From: Phenylobacterium sp.
GTDB lineage: Bacteria; Pseudomonadota; Alphaproteobacteria; Caulobacterales; Caulobacteraceae
Length of the DNA stretch: 13,961 nt
Reading direction: 5' to 3'
Assembly: GCA_019264505.1 (NCBI GenBank)
Contig: JAHUZY010000428.1
Location: 1-13,961 of the forward strand
Within the stretch, counting starts at the first letter, position 1; each line of letters begins with the position of its first letter. A program made the position numbers and the translations under genes. Below the pieces are notes generated by a model that made no database searches, was not told the DNA's origin, and saw only the letters and a program-made list of their open reading frames with translations. Shown here one piece after another: positions 13,939 to 13,961 of this stretch.

Positions 13939-13961
13939 AGTCGTTCGGCGCGCTCTGCGCC
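13935..13961 (+). CDS. Start of a downstream gene overlapping lemA, possibly a TPM-domain (YgcG-like) secreted protein
   Basis: An ATG at 13935 overlaps the lemA stop as ATGA, and the frame reads MKSFGALCA to the window edge, which looks like the beginning of a signal peptide. Only nine codons are visible. The suggestion of a TPM-domain protein rests solely on the common lemA-TPM gene pairing. Confidence 0.45.

Noticed and set aside
1..13961. CRISPR arrays, tRNA/rRNA genes, IS elements, integrase/attachment sites and toxin-antitoxin pairs
   Set aside because: No periodic repeats, cloverleaf-like segments, transposase or integrase motifs, or small coupled gene pairs of those types were seen on either strand.

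Overview
The window is high-GC, gene-dense DNA with almost no spacer, 4-nt ATGA/GTGA overlaps inside operons and strong G/C third-position bias. The gene repertoire fits an alphaproteobacterium, and I would guess Caulobacterales (Caulobacter/Phenylobacterium-like). That is an inference from style and gene content; there is no rRNA or marker gene to prove it. I see no tRNA, rRNA, CRISPR array, insertion sequence or phage gene.

Layout: (1) 1-899, minus strand: a DegT/DnrJ/EryC1/StrS sugar aminotransferase whose C-terminus lies off the left edge. (2) 1020-2603, minus: an AMP-dependent acyl-CoA synthetase with a strong hairpin just after its stop and a 219-nt upstream gap rich in palindromes. (3) 2823-6600: a divergent lipid-modification locus. 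A methyltransferase of the cyclopropane-fatty-acid-synthase/coclaurine N-methyltransferase superfamily and a DUF2177 membrane protein run leftward. A COG2907-type FAD oxidoreductase and a DUF1365 protein run rightward, with a 183-nt shared intergenic region. This set resembles the singlet-oxygen-responsive, methylated/furan fatty acid genes known from Rhodobacter sphaeroides. (4) 6745-10526, plus: two coupled half-size ABC exporters that look like an asymmetric heterodimer. (5) 10535-13177: a compact HxlR-centred module. An HxlR regulator is coupled to a VOC/glyoxalase-like protein on the minus strand, and an SDR-fold protein and a 2-hydroxychromene-2-carboxylate isomerase-like (kappa-GST/DsbA fold) protein lie on the plus strand. 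Tandem inverted repeats sit between the two arms. (6) 13264 to the end, plus: a LemA-family lipoprotein and the first codons of an overlapping secreted protein.

How the genes may work together: region 3 would act on acyl chains of membrane phospholipids (methylation, desaturation/oxidation, with two accessory proteins of unknown chemistry), and the ABC pair may export a lipid-like or hydrophobic compound. Region 5 looks like a small detoxification or catabolic unit for an electrophilic or aromatic compound, sensed by a Cys-rich HxlR protein. These pathway assignments are inferences from family and context. The most interesting points are the EMFEH active-site motif of the methyltransferase within the four-gene divergent cluster, the SDR with Phe in place of its catalytic Tyr, the tandem HxlR-type operator whose two palindromes are 21 bp apart, and the ABC pair whose two non-canonical motifs fall in the same composite ATP site.
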